Assembly: GCF_003807585.1 (NCBI RefSeq)
Contig: NZ_RMBX01000005.1
Location: 124,001 to 188,000, forward strand
DNA: 64,000 bases
Source: Chitinophaga barathri
GTDB taxonomy: Bacteria; Bacteroidota; Bacteroidia; Chitinophagales; Chitinophagaceae
Reading direction: 5' to 3'
Shown here: piece by piece, positions 9,457 to 17,021 of the stretch
Layout: each line of letters begins with the position of its first letter
How positions within the stretch are numbered: the stretch's first letter is position 1
The notes under the pieces: model-generated
Database searches by the model: none
What the model saw: the letters and a program-made list of their open reading frames with translations, nothing else
Told to the model about the DNA's origin: nothing
Program-made: the position numbers and the translations under genes

Positions 9457-9502
9457 ATTGATTATTGTCTGTATTGAGTATTAGAGCGGCGAAATTAGCC
9501 AT

Positions 9503-10060
9503 TTATTTGTGCAATTGCAGGGTAAGATCACGTAGCGCTTCCAGCGCGCGATACACCAGCTCTTTTGTTTTTTCGTCCGTAAGATTCCCGTGCGCGTCGA
9601 ACTTCCCGGCGGCCTGGGCCACCAGCACTTCGGGTTTTGCCACTTGTTTCATGTCCAGGAACTGGAATATGGATTTAAATGCCAGTTGCATCCTGACGGT
9701 GCCCCACATGCCCGGGGTGGCGCCCATCAGGGCCACGGGCTTGTGCAGCAAAGGCGCATCCGGGCCGCGGCTGGCCCAGTCTATGGCGTTTTTCAGACCG
9801 CCCGGGATGGAATAATTGTATTCCGGAGATACGATCAGGATGGCCTGCGCCCCTGCCAGCTGTTCCCGGAAGCGGTGCACGGAAGGCGGGCGATCACCCG
9901 TGTCCAGGTCCGCATTATACAGGGGGATATCTTCAAAACCTGCTGTTTCAGCCGTAAGGCCGGGAGGGAGATTGTCCAGCGCCGCGTGCAGCAGGGCTGT
10001 GTTATAAGAACCTTTTCTAAGACTGCCGGAAATGCCAACAATATGAACGGGTGTACTCAT
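9503..10060 (-). CDS. NADPH-dependent FMN reductase family protein
   Basis: Cytoplasmic flavodoxin-fold reductase of 185 residues (NADPH_dep_FMN_red family; azo-, chromate- or quinone reductase activities are known in the family). Motifs seen: HIVGISGSLRKGSYNTALL at the N-terminus (FMN phosphate) and SPEYNYSIPGGLKNAIDW near residue 80. The frame extends 25 residues upstream, but that extension is Cys/Phe-rich and unlike the family, and the promoter at 10089-10119 lies inside it, so I start at the ATG at 10060. Substrate is not predictable. Confidence 0.88.
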   Translation of the reverse strand: MSTPVHIVGISGSLRKGSYNTALLHAALDNLPPGLTAETAGFEDIPLYNADLDTGDRPPSVHRFREQLAGAQAILIVSPEYNYSIPGGLKNAIDWASRGPDAPLLHKPVALMGATPGMWGTVRMQLAFKSIFQFLDMKQVAKPEVLVAQAAGKFDAHGNLTDEKTKELVYRALEALRDLTLQLHK

Positions 10061-10088
10061 GTTTAATCGATTGAGCCTTTCAACCCCG

Positions 10089-10119
10089 CAAAAATAGGCA
10101 CAAAAATGTGATAGGAAAA
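10089..10119 (-). promoter_or_regulatory. Bacteroidota-type promoter of the FMN reductase gene
   Basis: On the minus strand TTTT, 19 nt, TATTTTTG. The -7 box matches TAnnTTTG exactly and the -33 box has one mismatch to TTTG. It lies about 29 bp upstream of the ATG at 10060 and supports that start. Confidence 0.6.
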
Positions 10120-10161
10120 GTTGAAACAACTGCATAAATTACAGTATTAATCCCCCAAACC

Positions 10162-10530
10162 ATGAAATTAGGTGTTCTCCTCAAGCACTATGTCCCCTGT
10201 TCATACTTCATTATCTGTTCCGTTTGTATATTATGGAATGCTGATATGATCAATTTCCTGGGCCTCACCCTGCTCGTTTTGTCCTCCGGTCTTTTCTTTT
10301 TCAGGCATCCGGCGGCCCGGATGATCACCGGCGGAGTAATGCTGGCGGCGAGTTTTTATTTCCTGCTGGCCCTGATAGACGAAGCCGGCGATGTGAGCCG
10401 CGAAGGCGGGGATACTTCCATGCTCCTGGGCTGGGGTGTCACGTTGATCAGCCTTACAGCCGTGATGTCCGTCCTGCTGATCCTGCCGCTCAATATGCCC
10501 CGGAAGGCGGCCGTATATCAGCGCAAATAG
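10162..10530 (+). CDS. Small membrane protein of unknown function
   Basis: A 122-residue protein that I do not recognise. It contains about four hydrophobic segments (residues ~12-28, ~30-47, ~53-70 and ~87-108) with a short acidic stretch EAGDVSREGGD between the third and fourth, and a basic C-terminal end. It is probably an integral inner-membrane protein. It is divergent from the FMN reductase and 55 bp upstream of a secreted VOC protein on the same strand. No catalytic motif is visible. Confidence 0.65.
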   Translation: MKLGVLLKHYVPCSYFIICSVCILWNADMINFLGLTLLVLSSGLFFFRHPAARMITGGVMLAASFYFLLALIDEAGDVSREGGDTSMLLGWGVTLISLTAVMSVLLILPLNMPRKAAVYQRK

Positions 10531-10585
10531 CCACCCCTGCTTATTATTACCTCCCGAAACAGGAAATTATTATCTTGTACGGGTT

Positions 10586-11035
10586 ATGAAAAAATTACTG
10601 CTCCTCTGTCTTTTCGTTACCGCCGCTTCAGCCGCTTCAGCGCAGCAGAAAACGCGACCGTATCTGAACCACCTCGCGCTGTATGTGCAGGACCTTGAAA
10701 AAGCGACCATATTCTACCGCGACTTCCTCGGCCTGGACACCATTCCCGAACCTTTCCATGACGGCAAACACACCTGGTTCTCCGTTGGTCCCTTAAGCCA
10801 CCTTCACCTGATAGAAGGCGCCAAAGGCCCGTACACCGGCGACCGGAATTCTCATATCTGTTTCAGCGTGGATTCTGTAGAGGAGTTTATCGTCCGGCTC
10901 AAAAAAGCAGGCATGACCTATATCAACTGGGCCGGTGAAAAGGAAAAAGTGACGGTAAGGGTGGATGGGGTCAAACAGATCTACCTCCAGGACCGCGATG
11001 GATACTGGATTGAGGTGAACGACGCCCGGAAATAA
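10586..11035 (+). CDS. Secreted VOC (glyoxalase/bleomycin-resistance fold) protein
   Basis: A 149-residue single VOC module preceded by a signal peptide (about 20 residues ending SAASAQ), so periplasmic or exported. Family marks: NHLALYVQDLEKATIFYRDF at the first beta-alpha unit (metal-ligand His position), HICFSVDSVEEF in the middle, and YLQDRDGYWIEVND at the C-terminal Glu ligand position. VOC proteins bind metal and act as lyases, dioxygenases or binding proteins; the activity here is unknown. An exported VOC protein is less common than the cytoplasmic forms. It converges with the SGNH hydrolase gene. Confidence 0.85.
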   Translation: MKKLLLLCLFVTAASAASAQQKTRPYLNHLALYVQDLEKATIFYRDFLGLDTIPEPFHDGKHTWFSVGPLSHLHLIEGAKGPYTGDRNSHICFSVDSVEEFIVRLKKAGMTYINWAGEKEKVTVRVDGVKQIYLQDRDGYWIEVNDARK

Positions 11036-11056
11036 TTATTGAAGCTGTTTTCTGAA

Positions 11057-12412
11057 CTATGCCCGCTTCAGCATATACTTATGCGCTACCGGCTTCGTCA
11101 GCACTGGCATAGAGTCCAGTGAAGCTTTCCACTGCCGGCGGATCTCCGCTTCTTTCGGCTTCTGCTCCAGGTAGCTGCCGAGCATCTTTTTTATGTTGTC
11201 GGTATCGGGCTTTTTAGCAAAACCGGTATCGTAATGATGTTTTATCACTTCCAGGTTTTCCTTCCCAGGCAATGTATTAATGAAGCGGTATTCCAGCAGG
11301 CGCATCTGGCGGAGCTGGGCTTCCAGCTTCCAGCTGTTCTGCAGCAATGCCTGTACTTTCTGTGCCTGCTGGTATTGCGGTGTTTTGGTGATCAGGGCCA
11401 GGTTCACGCCTCTTTCCAGCTCGCCGGAAAAATATTTCCCGATTTCTATATCATCGATGGAAAGGATGTATTCACCGGGTTTCAGGAAATTGAACTGTAA
11501 CAGTTCGCGGTTGAAGTTCTCCGTAAACGGCGCCAATTCCAGCGCAAAAGCCTGCTCATCGCGCAGTGGGAAAGGTAATGCCTGCTCCTCCGCGGTAAAG
11601 GTAATGGTCTTGTTGTCCCGCACGAGGTTGGTGATCTTAGCCTGCTGAGCTTTGGCCTGGCTGGATTTTGTATCCCTGTCCGCCACGATGGTGGCCACGA
11701 TGGGAGACGATTTGAATGTTTTCAGGAATTCCCAGGCCATGAGCAGGTGGCCCACCGGACCGGGATGCACGCGGTCTTTGCCGATCACCGTGGCGGTGGA
11801 ATCCGTGCGTTGCACCTCTGTGTTGAAGGTGCTGAGCGAGGTCCAGTAATCTACCACAGGCACGTTATATTTAGCGGCAAACTCGCGGATGTAACCCGCG
11901 CAGGTCTTCAGCGCATCGTTGACCCCGTAAAGATTATTGCCGGCCATTTTGGAAGTCTGGTCGTAGATAGAGGGTGTTTGCAGCACCACTTTGATCCCGT
12001 TGGACTGGAATATGCGGATGATGCTGTCCAGGTTCTTTTTATAGGTGGCCAGCGCCTGCTGCTGCTGTTCTTTGATGCCGGGCTCGTTCACGCGTTTGGC
12101 GTCGTACAGCGGGCGGTTCACATCGTTCATGCCTATCATGATCACGGCCCAGGTGGGCTGATGCACCAGTATATCTTCATCCATCCTGGACAGGATGCCC
12201 TTCGTCACGTCCCCGGAAATGCCGCAGTTAAAAAAGGTAACGCCCAATTGCGGGTAACGCGTGGCGTAATAAAGGGATACGTTGTGCCAGAAATCACCGT
12301 TGTGCGTGATGCTGTTTCCCACAAAACATACCCTGTCCCCCTTTTTGAACACCTGGGCGGAAGCGGTAATACTACAAACGAAAAGGCAACAAATGATAAT
12401 AAAGGAGCGCAT
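11057..12412 (-). CDS. Secreted SGNH/GDSL-family hydrolase
   Basis: Exported esterase-like protein of 451 residues with a signal peptide of about 19 residues. SGNH block I is GDRVCFVGNSITHNGDFW (Ser of GNSIT as nucleophile), block III is MIGMNDV, and block V is DRVHPGPVGH (Asp/His). A C-terminal ~200-residue region with helical charged segments follows the catalytic domain. In Bacteroidota such proteins are often carbohydrate acetylesterases, but substrate is not evident here. It is monocistronic between two convergent or divergent neighbours. Confidence 0.88.
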   Translation of the reverse strand: MRSFIIICCLFVCSITASAQVFKKGDRVCFVGNSITHNGDFWHNVSLYYATRYPQLGVTFFNCGISGDVTKGILSRMDEDILVHQPTWAVIMIGMNDVNRPLYDAKRVNEPGIKEQQQQALATYKKNLDSIIRIFQSNGIKVVLQTPSIYDQTSKMAGNNLYGVNDALKTCAGYIREFAAKYNVPVVDYWTSLSTFNTEVQRTDSTATVIGKDRVHPGPVGHLLMAWEFLKTFKSSPIVATIVADRDTKSSQAKAQQAKITNLVRDNKTITFTAEEQALPFPLRDEQAFALELAPFTENFNRELLQFNFLKPGEYILSIDDIEIGKYFSGELERGVNLALITKTPQYQQAQKVQALLQNSWKLEAQLRQMRLLEYRFINTLPGKENLEVIKHHYDTGFAKKPDTDNIKKMLGSYLEQKPKEAEIRRQWKASLDSMPVLTKPVAHKYMLKRA

Positions 12413-12513
12413 GGTTCTGAATATATCCGATAAAAATAGACAATACTTCGAAAAATCCTATATGGCAAAGGCCCTCCTTTCGGGAGAGCCTGCCGCATAA
12501 GCACTATTCCATA

Positions 12514-13395
12514 TCAGAGAGCCGGTACCGTCGTTCTTTTTACATTCTTTTCAAGAAAGCCGTCTATCAGTGAAACAATTTCGTCCAGGTGGTCTTCCAG
12601 CGCAAAGTGGCCGGTGTCCAGCAGGTGGAATTCAATATTCCGGAGGTCGCGTTTATAAGGATGGGCGCCGGATGCGGGGAAGATGTCGTCGTGCTCGCCC
12701 CAGATGATGAGGGTGGGTGGCTGGTACTTACGGAAATATGCCTGCCATTCCGGGTACAACGGCGGGTTTGTACCGTATGAAAGGAAAAGCTGCAACTGTA
12801 TCTCGCGGTTTCCCGGGCGGTCCAGCAAAGCCTGGTCGTGCAGCCAGGTATCCGGGCTGATCTTCGAGATATCTTTCACCCCATTTACATACTGCCAGCG
12901 GGTGCTTTCCGGTTTCAGCATCACGGCCACGCCGTCGATATTGGCCGGGTCTTCGGGGTGCTCCCAGTAACGGAAGATCGGTGCCCAGAAGTCGGTCATC
13001 CCTTCGCGGTAGGCGTTGCCGTTCTGTACCAGCAGGCCTTCTATCCTTTCGGGCTGGCGGGCGGCGATGCGGTAACCAACGGGTGCGCCGTAGTCCATTA
13101 CATACAGGCTGAACTTACCCAGGCCAATGGCGTCTATGAACTGTTCCATCACATTGGCAAGGTTATCAAAACTGTATTCAAATTCTGTTACAGATGGCAT
13201 ACTGCTTTGCCCAAAACCGGGATAGTCAGGCGCGACCAGGTGATAACGATCTTCCAGTTTGCTGATCAGGTTGCGGAACATAAAAGAAGAAGTAGGGTAA
13301 CCGTGCAGGAGGAGAATGGTAGGATTGCTGCGGCTGCCGGCTTCGCGGTAGAAGATGTTGAGGCCGTTTACGGCGATGGTGTTGTACGTTGTCAT
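12514..13395 (-). CDS. Alpha/beta hydrolase, epoxide hydrolase / haloalkane dehalogenase-like
   Basis: Cytoplasmic alpha/beta hydrolase of 293 residues. Oxyanion motif HGYP at 31-34; the nucleophile elbow reads VMDYGAPVG with Asp at about residue 101 rather than Ser, which points to the epoxide hydrolase/dehalogenase branch. An acidic residue occurs in WGEHDDIFP and the catalytic His in [10 protein letters not shown]. Its upstream region (13406-13479) carries two copies of the site that overlaps the promoter of the neighbouring TetR gene, so it is probably repressed by that regulator and induced by a hydrophobic or electrophilic ligand. True substrate is unknown. Confidence 0.88.
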   Translation of the reverse strand: MTTYNTIAVNGLNIFYREAGSRSNPTILLLHGYPTSSFMFRNLISKLEDRYHLVAPDYPGFGQSSMPSVTEFEYSFDNLANVMEQFIDAIGLGKFSLYVMDYGAPVGYRIAARQPERIEGLLVQNGNAYREGMTDFWAPIFRYWEHPEDPANIDGVAVMLKPESTRWQYVNGVKDISKISPDTWLHDQALLDRPGNREIQLQLFLSYGTNPPLYPEWQAYFRKYQPPTLIIWGEHDDIFPASGAHPYKRDLRNIEFHLLDTGHFALEDHLDEIVSLIDGFLEKNVKRTTVPAL

Positions 13396-13405
13396 GATGA
13401 TTTAA

Positions 13406-13424
13406 TTTTAGACTAAACGGTCAA
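13406..13424 (-). promoter_or_regulatory. Probable TetR operator, copy proximal to the hydrolase
   Basis: Minus-strand TTGACCGTTTAGTCTAAAA, 15 of 19 positions identical to the site at 13461-13479. It lies 11 bp upstream of the hydrolase start codon. Confidence 0.5.
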
Positions 13425-13460
13425 TTATTAAAGTAAAAAAGATATTCTGCCTATATTTCA

Positions 13461-13479
13461 TTCTATACCAATCGGTCAA
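13461..13479 (-). promoter_or_regulatory. Probable TetR operator upstream of the hydrolase
   Basis: Minus-strand TTGACCGATTGGTATAGAA, identical at 18 of 19 positions to the site overlapping the TetR promoter at 14119-14137. The core ACCGATTGGT is a near dyad. Confidence 0.65.
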
Positions 13480-13499
13480 TTATTGAAGTAAAAAAAAAG

Positions 13500-14087
13500 T
13501 CAGGCTGGTTGAAGTACGCCCAGCTGCAGCTCCACGAGTTTCTCCAGTTCTTTCCTGCCGTACATCCTGCGTGAGATGCTCATGCCGTTCCACATATTCA
13601 CCAGGTACTTCGCCAGGGTTTCTGGGGAAGCTTCGTTTGTGATATACCCCTCTTTCACGCCTTTTTTGATATAATGAAGATAGATTGTTTCCACATCCAG
13701 GAGTTTGTGACGGGCAAGGGCGGCCAGCTCTTCGTCCATGCCGCTCATTTCCCCGAGGGTGTTCACCAGGAAACAGCCTTTTGTATGGGCTTTCATATCC
13801 GCCGGCTGCGTTACCTGCCGGAAGATCTCTTTAAATGCTTTGATAGGATTTTTATGCTGCTCGAACAGGGCTCTGATCAGCACGCCTTCTTTGCGAAAAA
13901 AATGGTCTATCACCTGTATGAACAATTCCCTTTTGCTGCCGAAGGCATTGTACATACTACCCTTGTTCAGGTCCATGGCTTGCAGGAGGTCTTCCATAGA
14001 GGCCGATTCGTATCCTTTGGTCCAGAATACTTCCGTGGCGGCCGCCAGGGCTTTATCTTCATCGAACTCTCTGTTTCTTCCTGCCAT
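13500..14087 (-). CDS. TetR/AcrR family transcriptional repressor
   Basis: DNA-binding regulator of 195 residues. The N-terminal HTH covers residues ~10-55 (ALAAATEVFWTKGYESASME, then LNKGSMYNAFGSKRELF), and a helical ligand-binding C-terminal domain follows. It is closely related in layout to the second TetR protein of this window (33534-34118), sharing the FWTKGYE..S motif. Its own promoter is overlapped by a 19-bp site repeated before the adjacent hydrolase gene, so I infer autoregulation and control of that hydrolase. Ligand is unknown. Confidence 0.93.
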   Translation of the reverse strand: MAGRNREFDEDKALAAATEVFWTKGYESASMEDLLQAMDLNKGSMYNAFGSKRELFIQVIDHFFRKEGVLIRALFEQHKNPIKAFKEIFRQVTQPADMKAHTKGCFLVNTLGEMSGMDEELAALARHKLLDVETIYLHYIKKGVKEGYITNEASPETLAKYLVNMWNGMSISRRMYGRKELEKLVELQLGVLQPA

Positions 14088-14107
14088 GGTTTTAACTGTT
14101 GACAGTT

Positions 14108-14138
14108 CAAAGATACTATTCTATACCATTCGGTCAAA
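14108..14138 (-). promoter_or_regulatory. Promoter of the TetR gene with overlapping operator
   Basis: Exact Bacteroidota promoter on the minus strand: TTTG, 19-nt spacer, TATCTTTG. The likely operator TTGACCGAATGGTATAGAA (14119-14137) covers the -33 box and most of the spacer, a position suited to autorepression. Confidence 0.85.
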
Positions 14139-14421
14139 ATTAAATTTGAACCCGGCTGATATCATTTGAATCGGCAGGATGCAAAGGGACATGGCCTGCA
14201 AAAAAGCGGAGATATGATGTTGATGTTTTATAGCGTACAGGCAGGCGTTGTATAAAGACGAAAGTACATCCGGGGGGATGTACTTTCTGAGAGGGGTTGG
14301 GGAAAAACAAACAGTAGTAATCAGACTAGCAGGCGTAAAATTATAGCAGCCCTGCCGGAAAAACACGAGTAAAACCGCTGATTTCTCAAAACACGTAGTT
14401 TTACGCAAGGCAACTTGCAAA

Positions 14422-14439
14422 TATGCAAACGTTTGCATA
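14422..14439. promoter_or_regulatory. LacI-family-type palindromic operator before GH105 gene
   Basis: Perfect 18-bp palindrome TATGCAAACGTTTGCATA, 25 bp upstream of the GH105 start codon. The core has the central CG and flanking half-sites typical of LacI/GalR operators. The 12-bp core GCAAACGTTTGC recurs before the third SusC gene at 38639-38650. No LacI gene is in the window. Confidence 0.7.
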
Positions 14440-14464
14440 ACTTGTATTCAGTTCAACTAACGTT

Positions 14465-15598
14465 ATGAAAATAAAGCACCTGACACAATTGCTGGCAGCA
14501 TCTCTCCTGATGCTCTCCGCCGGCGCTCTCGCGCAATCCGCGGACCTGAAAAACTTCCCGAAAGGCGCCACACCGGAAGAGATCGGTAAAAGGGTGGCGG
14601 ACCACTTTGTTGCAACACCGCATACCAACTTTGGCCGGCCCGTTCCCCCTAAAGTGATCACCTACCCCGAAACCTGCACATGGTACGGCGCGCTCACCTT
14701 TGCAAAGGAAACAAAAAATGACGCCCTCCGCCAGGAACTGGTGAAACGTTTTGAGCCGCTTTTCGGCTCCAGGGACACGCTTATCCCCGTGCCCGATCAC
14801 GTGGATTACACCGTGTTCGGCTCCGTGCCGCTGGAACTTTACCTTCAAACCAAAGACGTGCGTTACCTCACGCTCGGCAAAGGCATCGCGGACAAACAGT
14901 GGGGCCCACCCGAAGGCAAACGCGTAAAACCGGAATCCCACACGTTTTATAATAAGGGATATACCTGGCAGACCCGCCTCTGGATAGACGATATGTTCAT
15001 GATCACCGCCGTGCAAAGCCAGGCTTACCGCGCCACCGGGAACCGTGCTTATATCGACAAGGCGGCCAATGAAATGATCCTGTACCTGGACAGCCTGCAA
15101 AAACCCAACGGCCTCTTTTACCACGCCCCGGACGCGCCCTTCTTCTGGGGCCGCGGCAATGGCTGGATGGCGGCTGGGATGAGCGAACTGCTGCGCTCCG
15201 TGCCCAAAGACAACCCGAACCGCCCGCGCATCATGAAAGCCTACCAAGCCATGATGGCTTCCCTGCTGAAATACCAGGCGGAAGACGGCATGTGGCACCA
15301 GCTGATTGATGACCCGAAGTCCTGGAAAGAGACTTCCTGCACGGGTATGTTCACTTTCGCGATGATCACCGGCGTGAAAAACGGCTGGCTGGACGCCAAA
15401 ACCTATGGCCCCGCCGCCCGCAAAGCGTGGCTCACCCTCATCACCTACCTGGATGAAAATTCAGACATCCGGGACGTTTGCGAAGGCACCAATATGAAAA
15501 ACGACCACCAGTATTACCTGGACCGTAAGCGCCTCACCGGCGACCTGCATGGCCAGGCTCCCCTGCTGTGGTGCGCTACCGCCCTGCTGCGGAAATAA
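14465..15598 (+). CDS. GH105 unsaturated rhamnogalacturonyl hydrolase (YteR/YesR family), secreted
   Basis: Probable periplasmic glycoside hydrolase that removes the unsaturated uronic acid left at oligosaccharide ends by pectate or rhamnogalacturonan lyases. The 377 residues begin with a signal peptide ending near ALAQ (residue 24). The (alpha/alpha)6-barrel signatures are seen: WIDDMFM near residue 180 (acidic pair in the region of the catalytic Asp), FFWGRGNGWMAAGMSELL near 221, and DLHGQAPLLWCATALL at the C-terminus. Activity on related glucuronyl substrates is possible. Expression is probably controlled through the palindrome at 14422-14439. Confidence 0.87.
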   Translation: MKIKHLTQLLAASLLMLSAGALAQSADLKNFPKGATPEEIGKRVADHFVATPHTNFGRPVPPKVITYPETCTWYGALTFAKETKNDALRQELVKRFEPLFGSRDTLIPVPDHVDYTVFGSVPLELYLQTKDVRYLTLGKGIADKQWGPPEGKRVKPESHTFYNKGYTWQTRLWIDDMFMITAVQSQAYRATGNRAYIDKAANEMILYLDSLQKPNGLFYHAPDAPFFWGRGNGWMAAGMSELLRSVPKDNPNRPRIMKAYQAMMASLLKYQAEDGMWHQLIDDPKSWKETSCTGMFTFAMITGVKNGWLDAKTYGPAARKAWLTLITYLDENSDIRDVCEGTNMKNDHQYYLDRKRLTGDLHGQAPLLWCATALLRK

Positions 15599-15617
15599 CT
15601 GAAAGAGATATCCATAA

Positions 15618-15669
15618 ATAAAAGGCGTGCGGGAAAAGATAAAAAATATCTTCCCCGGACGCCTTTTTT
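15618..15669 (+). terminator. Rho-independent terminator after GH105 gene
   Basis: Stem of AAAAGGCGT with the matching ACGCCTTTTTT, containing an inner GGGAA...TTCCC pairing, ending in a T-tract about 60 bp after the stop codon. It could work in both directions. Confidence 0.8.
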
Positions 15670-15852
15670 AGAATGATTTTTGCAGGTATATTCGCCCTGG
15701 ACATCAGTTCCCCGGGGAACCTGCCATTCCGGTTTTTCTATTTAAATCAGTCCACTTCCACCCCCTTTTAACTGGATCAGCCATCTGATCAGCCCCAATG
15801 ACACTGAAATAATGCCCGAAACTGGCTTTTTACCCTGAAAATACCTCTTCTA

Positions 15853-15907
15853 AGTCCAGGTATAGTCCAAGTATAGTCCAAGTAAAGTCCAGGTAAAGTC
15901 CAGGTAT
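15853..15907. repeat. Tandem repeat, 11-bp period, five units (locus 2, block A)
   Basis: Five exact-length units: AGTCCAGGTAT, AGTCCAAGTAT, AGTCCAAGTAA, AGTCCAGGTAA, AGTCCAGGTAT. Only two positions vary (G/A at 7, T/A at 11). The element AAATACC (reverse complement of GGTATTT) lies 7 bp to the left at 15839-15845. Confidence 0.93.
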
Positions 15908-15936
15908 ACCGGTATTGTGCTGCTGGTGCGCCGGTA

Positions 15937-15996
15937 TGATATCGTTATCATACAGCTATCATACCAGCGTCATACCGGCTTCGTACCGCATCATTC
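15937..15996. repeat. Tandem repeat, 11-bp period (locus 2, block B)
   Basis: A second, unrelated repeat sequence starting 29 bp after block A. Units include TCATACAGCTA (15948), TCATACCAGCG (15959) and TCATACCGGCT (15970), then TCGTACCGCA (one base shorter) and TCATTCGG. A weaker unit precedes at 15937. Confidence 0.8.
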
Positions 15997-16129
15997 GGCC
16001 TCTTAACCCCCTTTTTACACCCCAGGCCAAATGCGCATAAAGCAGCGGGACGGGGATTGTCATAAAAAGAAACGGATGTATACAGCCTTTCCGGCCGCAT
16101 ACATCCGTTTCTTTATTAACAGTTGTATC

Positions 16130-16840
16130 TTATTTTACTTCAATGCAGTAAGTAGCGCATCTCCACACTTCCTCAAAAGTCTGGCCGTTGTGCTGGCCGG
16201 TCTTTTTCTGTGTGCCGGCTACTTCCACCATGTACCTGCCGGGCCAGATGGGGGTAAAGCTGGCCTTGCCGGTGCTGTCCGTGTACAGTTCCTTGCCCCA
16301 GCCGTTCGGTGCAAATACCTTCACTTCCTGTTCAGCGGCGGGTTTCAAGTCCATCAGGGCATGCAGATTGATGCTTTCGTTCACTTTATGCGCGCTTTTG
16401 GGAGCTACGAATACGCTCACTTCGTTTTTGTTGGTTTCGGGGCTGGCTTCGCCTTTGCCCACCAGTACGCTGGCGCTGGAATTGTAATCCAGGCGGCTGC
16501 CATGGTACAGTTCTTTTACGGTATGTTTCATCACCACCGTGTAGACTCCTTCCGTTTCAGGGGTAAAAAAGGCCTTGTAATGGTCTTTGCCCGGGGCGGA
16601 GGTCAGCGGAATCTCTTTACGGTCGGGGGTAATGAGGGTGAGGGTGTATGATTTGGTATCTGAAAACCACTTATCCAGCGGGGAAATGTCCTTATCGGCA
16701 AACTCTCCCCAGAAAACGCGCACTTCCTGCGGCTGGCCTTTTTTACCGGTCGGATTTGTTTCGATCCAAAGGGCGTGGGCAAACACCTGGGCGCATACCA
16801 GGGTAAAAAAGGTTATCATCCATAATGATCTGTAAAGCAT
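16130..16840 (-). CDS. DUF4198 family exported protein
   Basis: A 236-residue exported protein with a signal peptide ending near VFAHA (residue ~23). The His-Ala-Leu-Trp start of the mature chain and the two Ig-like beta halves fit DUF4198, whose members include periplasmic metal-uptake accessory proteins (NikM/CbiK-like). The C-terminal half (from ~VNESINLHALMD) is a second beta-sandwich ending with a Cys-containing WRCATYCIEVK. A role in metal handling is a family-level suggestion only; no nickel or cobalt transporter is adjacent. It is divergent from the gene at 17022. Confidence 0.75.
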   Translation of the reverse strand: MLYRSLWMITFFTLVCAQVFAHALWIETNPTGKKGQPQEVRVFWGEFADKDISPLDKWFSDTKSYTLTLITPDRKEIPLTSAPGKDHYKAFFTPETEGVYTVVMKHTVKELYHGSRLDYNSSASVLVGKGEASPETNKNEVSVFVAPKSAHKVNESINLHALMDLKPAAEQEVKVFAPNGWGKELYTDSTGKASFTPIWPGRYMVEVAGTQKKTGQHNGQTFEEVWRCATYCIEVK

Positions 16841-17021
16841 AGCAATAGTTTTGTGGGCGTGAAATTATCCCCTCCCGTCCGGACAACCTACTCCGATCGG
16901 TAATATTATTTACGCAAAACGGAAAAATTCATTGGCAGGCTATTTGCGCGGCAAATAGGGAATATTGCATAATTTAGTGATAATGATGTTCGTTATACAT
17001 CAAGTGTTAAATTCGCCCTCC

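Larger units (their letters stand above)
14088..14464. other. Divergent intergenic region, TetR / GH105
   Basis: No convincing gene. It holds the TetR promoter and operator at its left end and a LacI-type palindrome near the GH105 start at its right end. The middle (about 14160-14400) shows nothing I can assign. Confidence 0.6.
15599..16129. other. Non-coding region between convergent GH105 and DUF4198 genes
   Basis: About 530 bp with no credible gene. It contains the GH105 terminator, then two adjacent blocks of 11-bp period repeats (15853-15907 and 15937-15996). A C/T-rich stretch follows and runs to the end of the DUF4198 gene. Confidence 0.7.
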
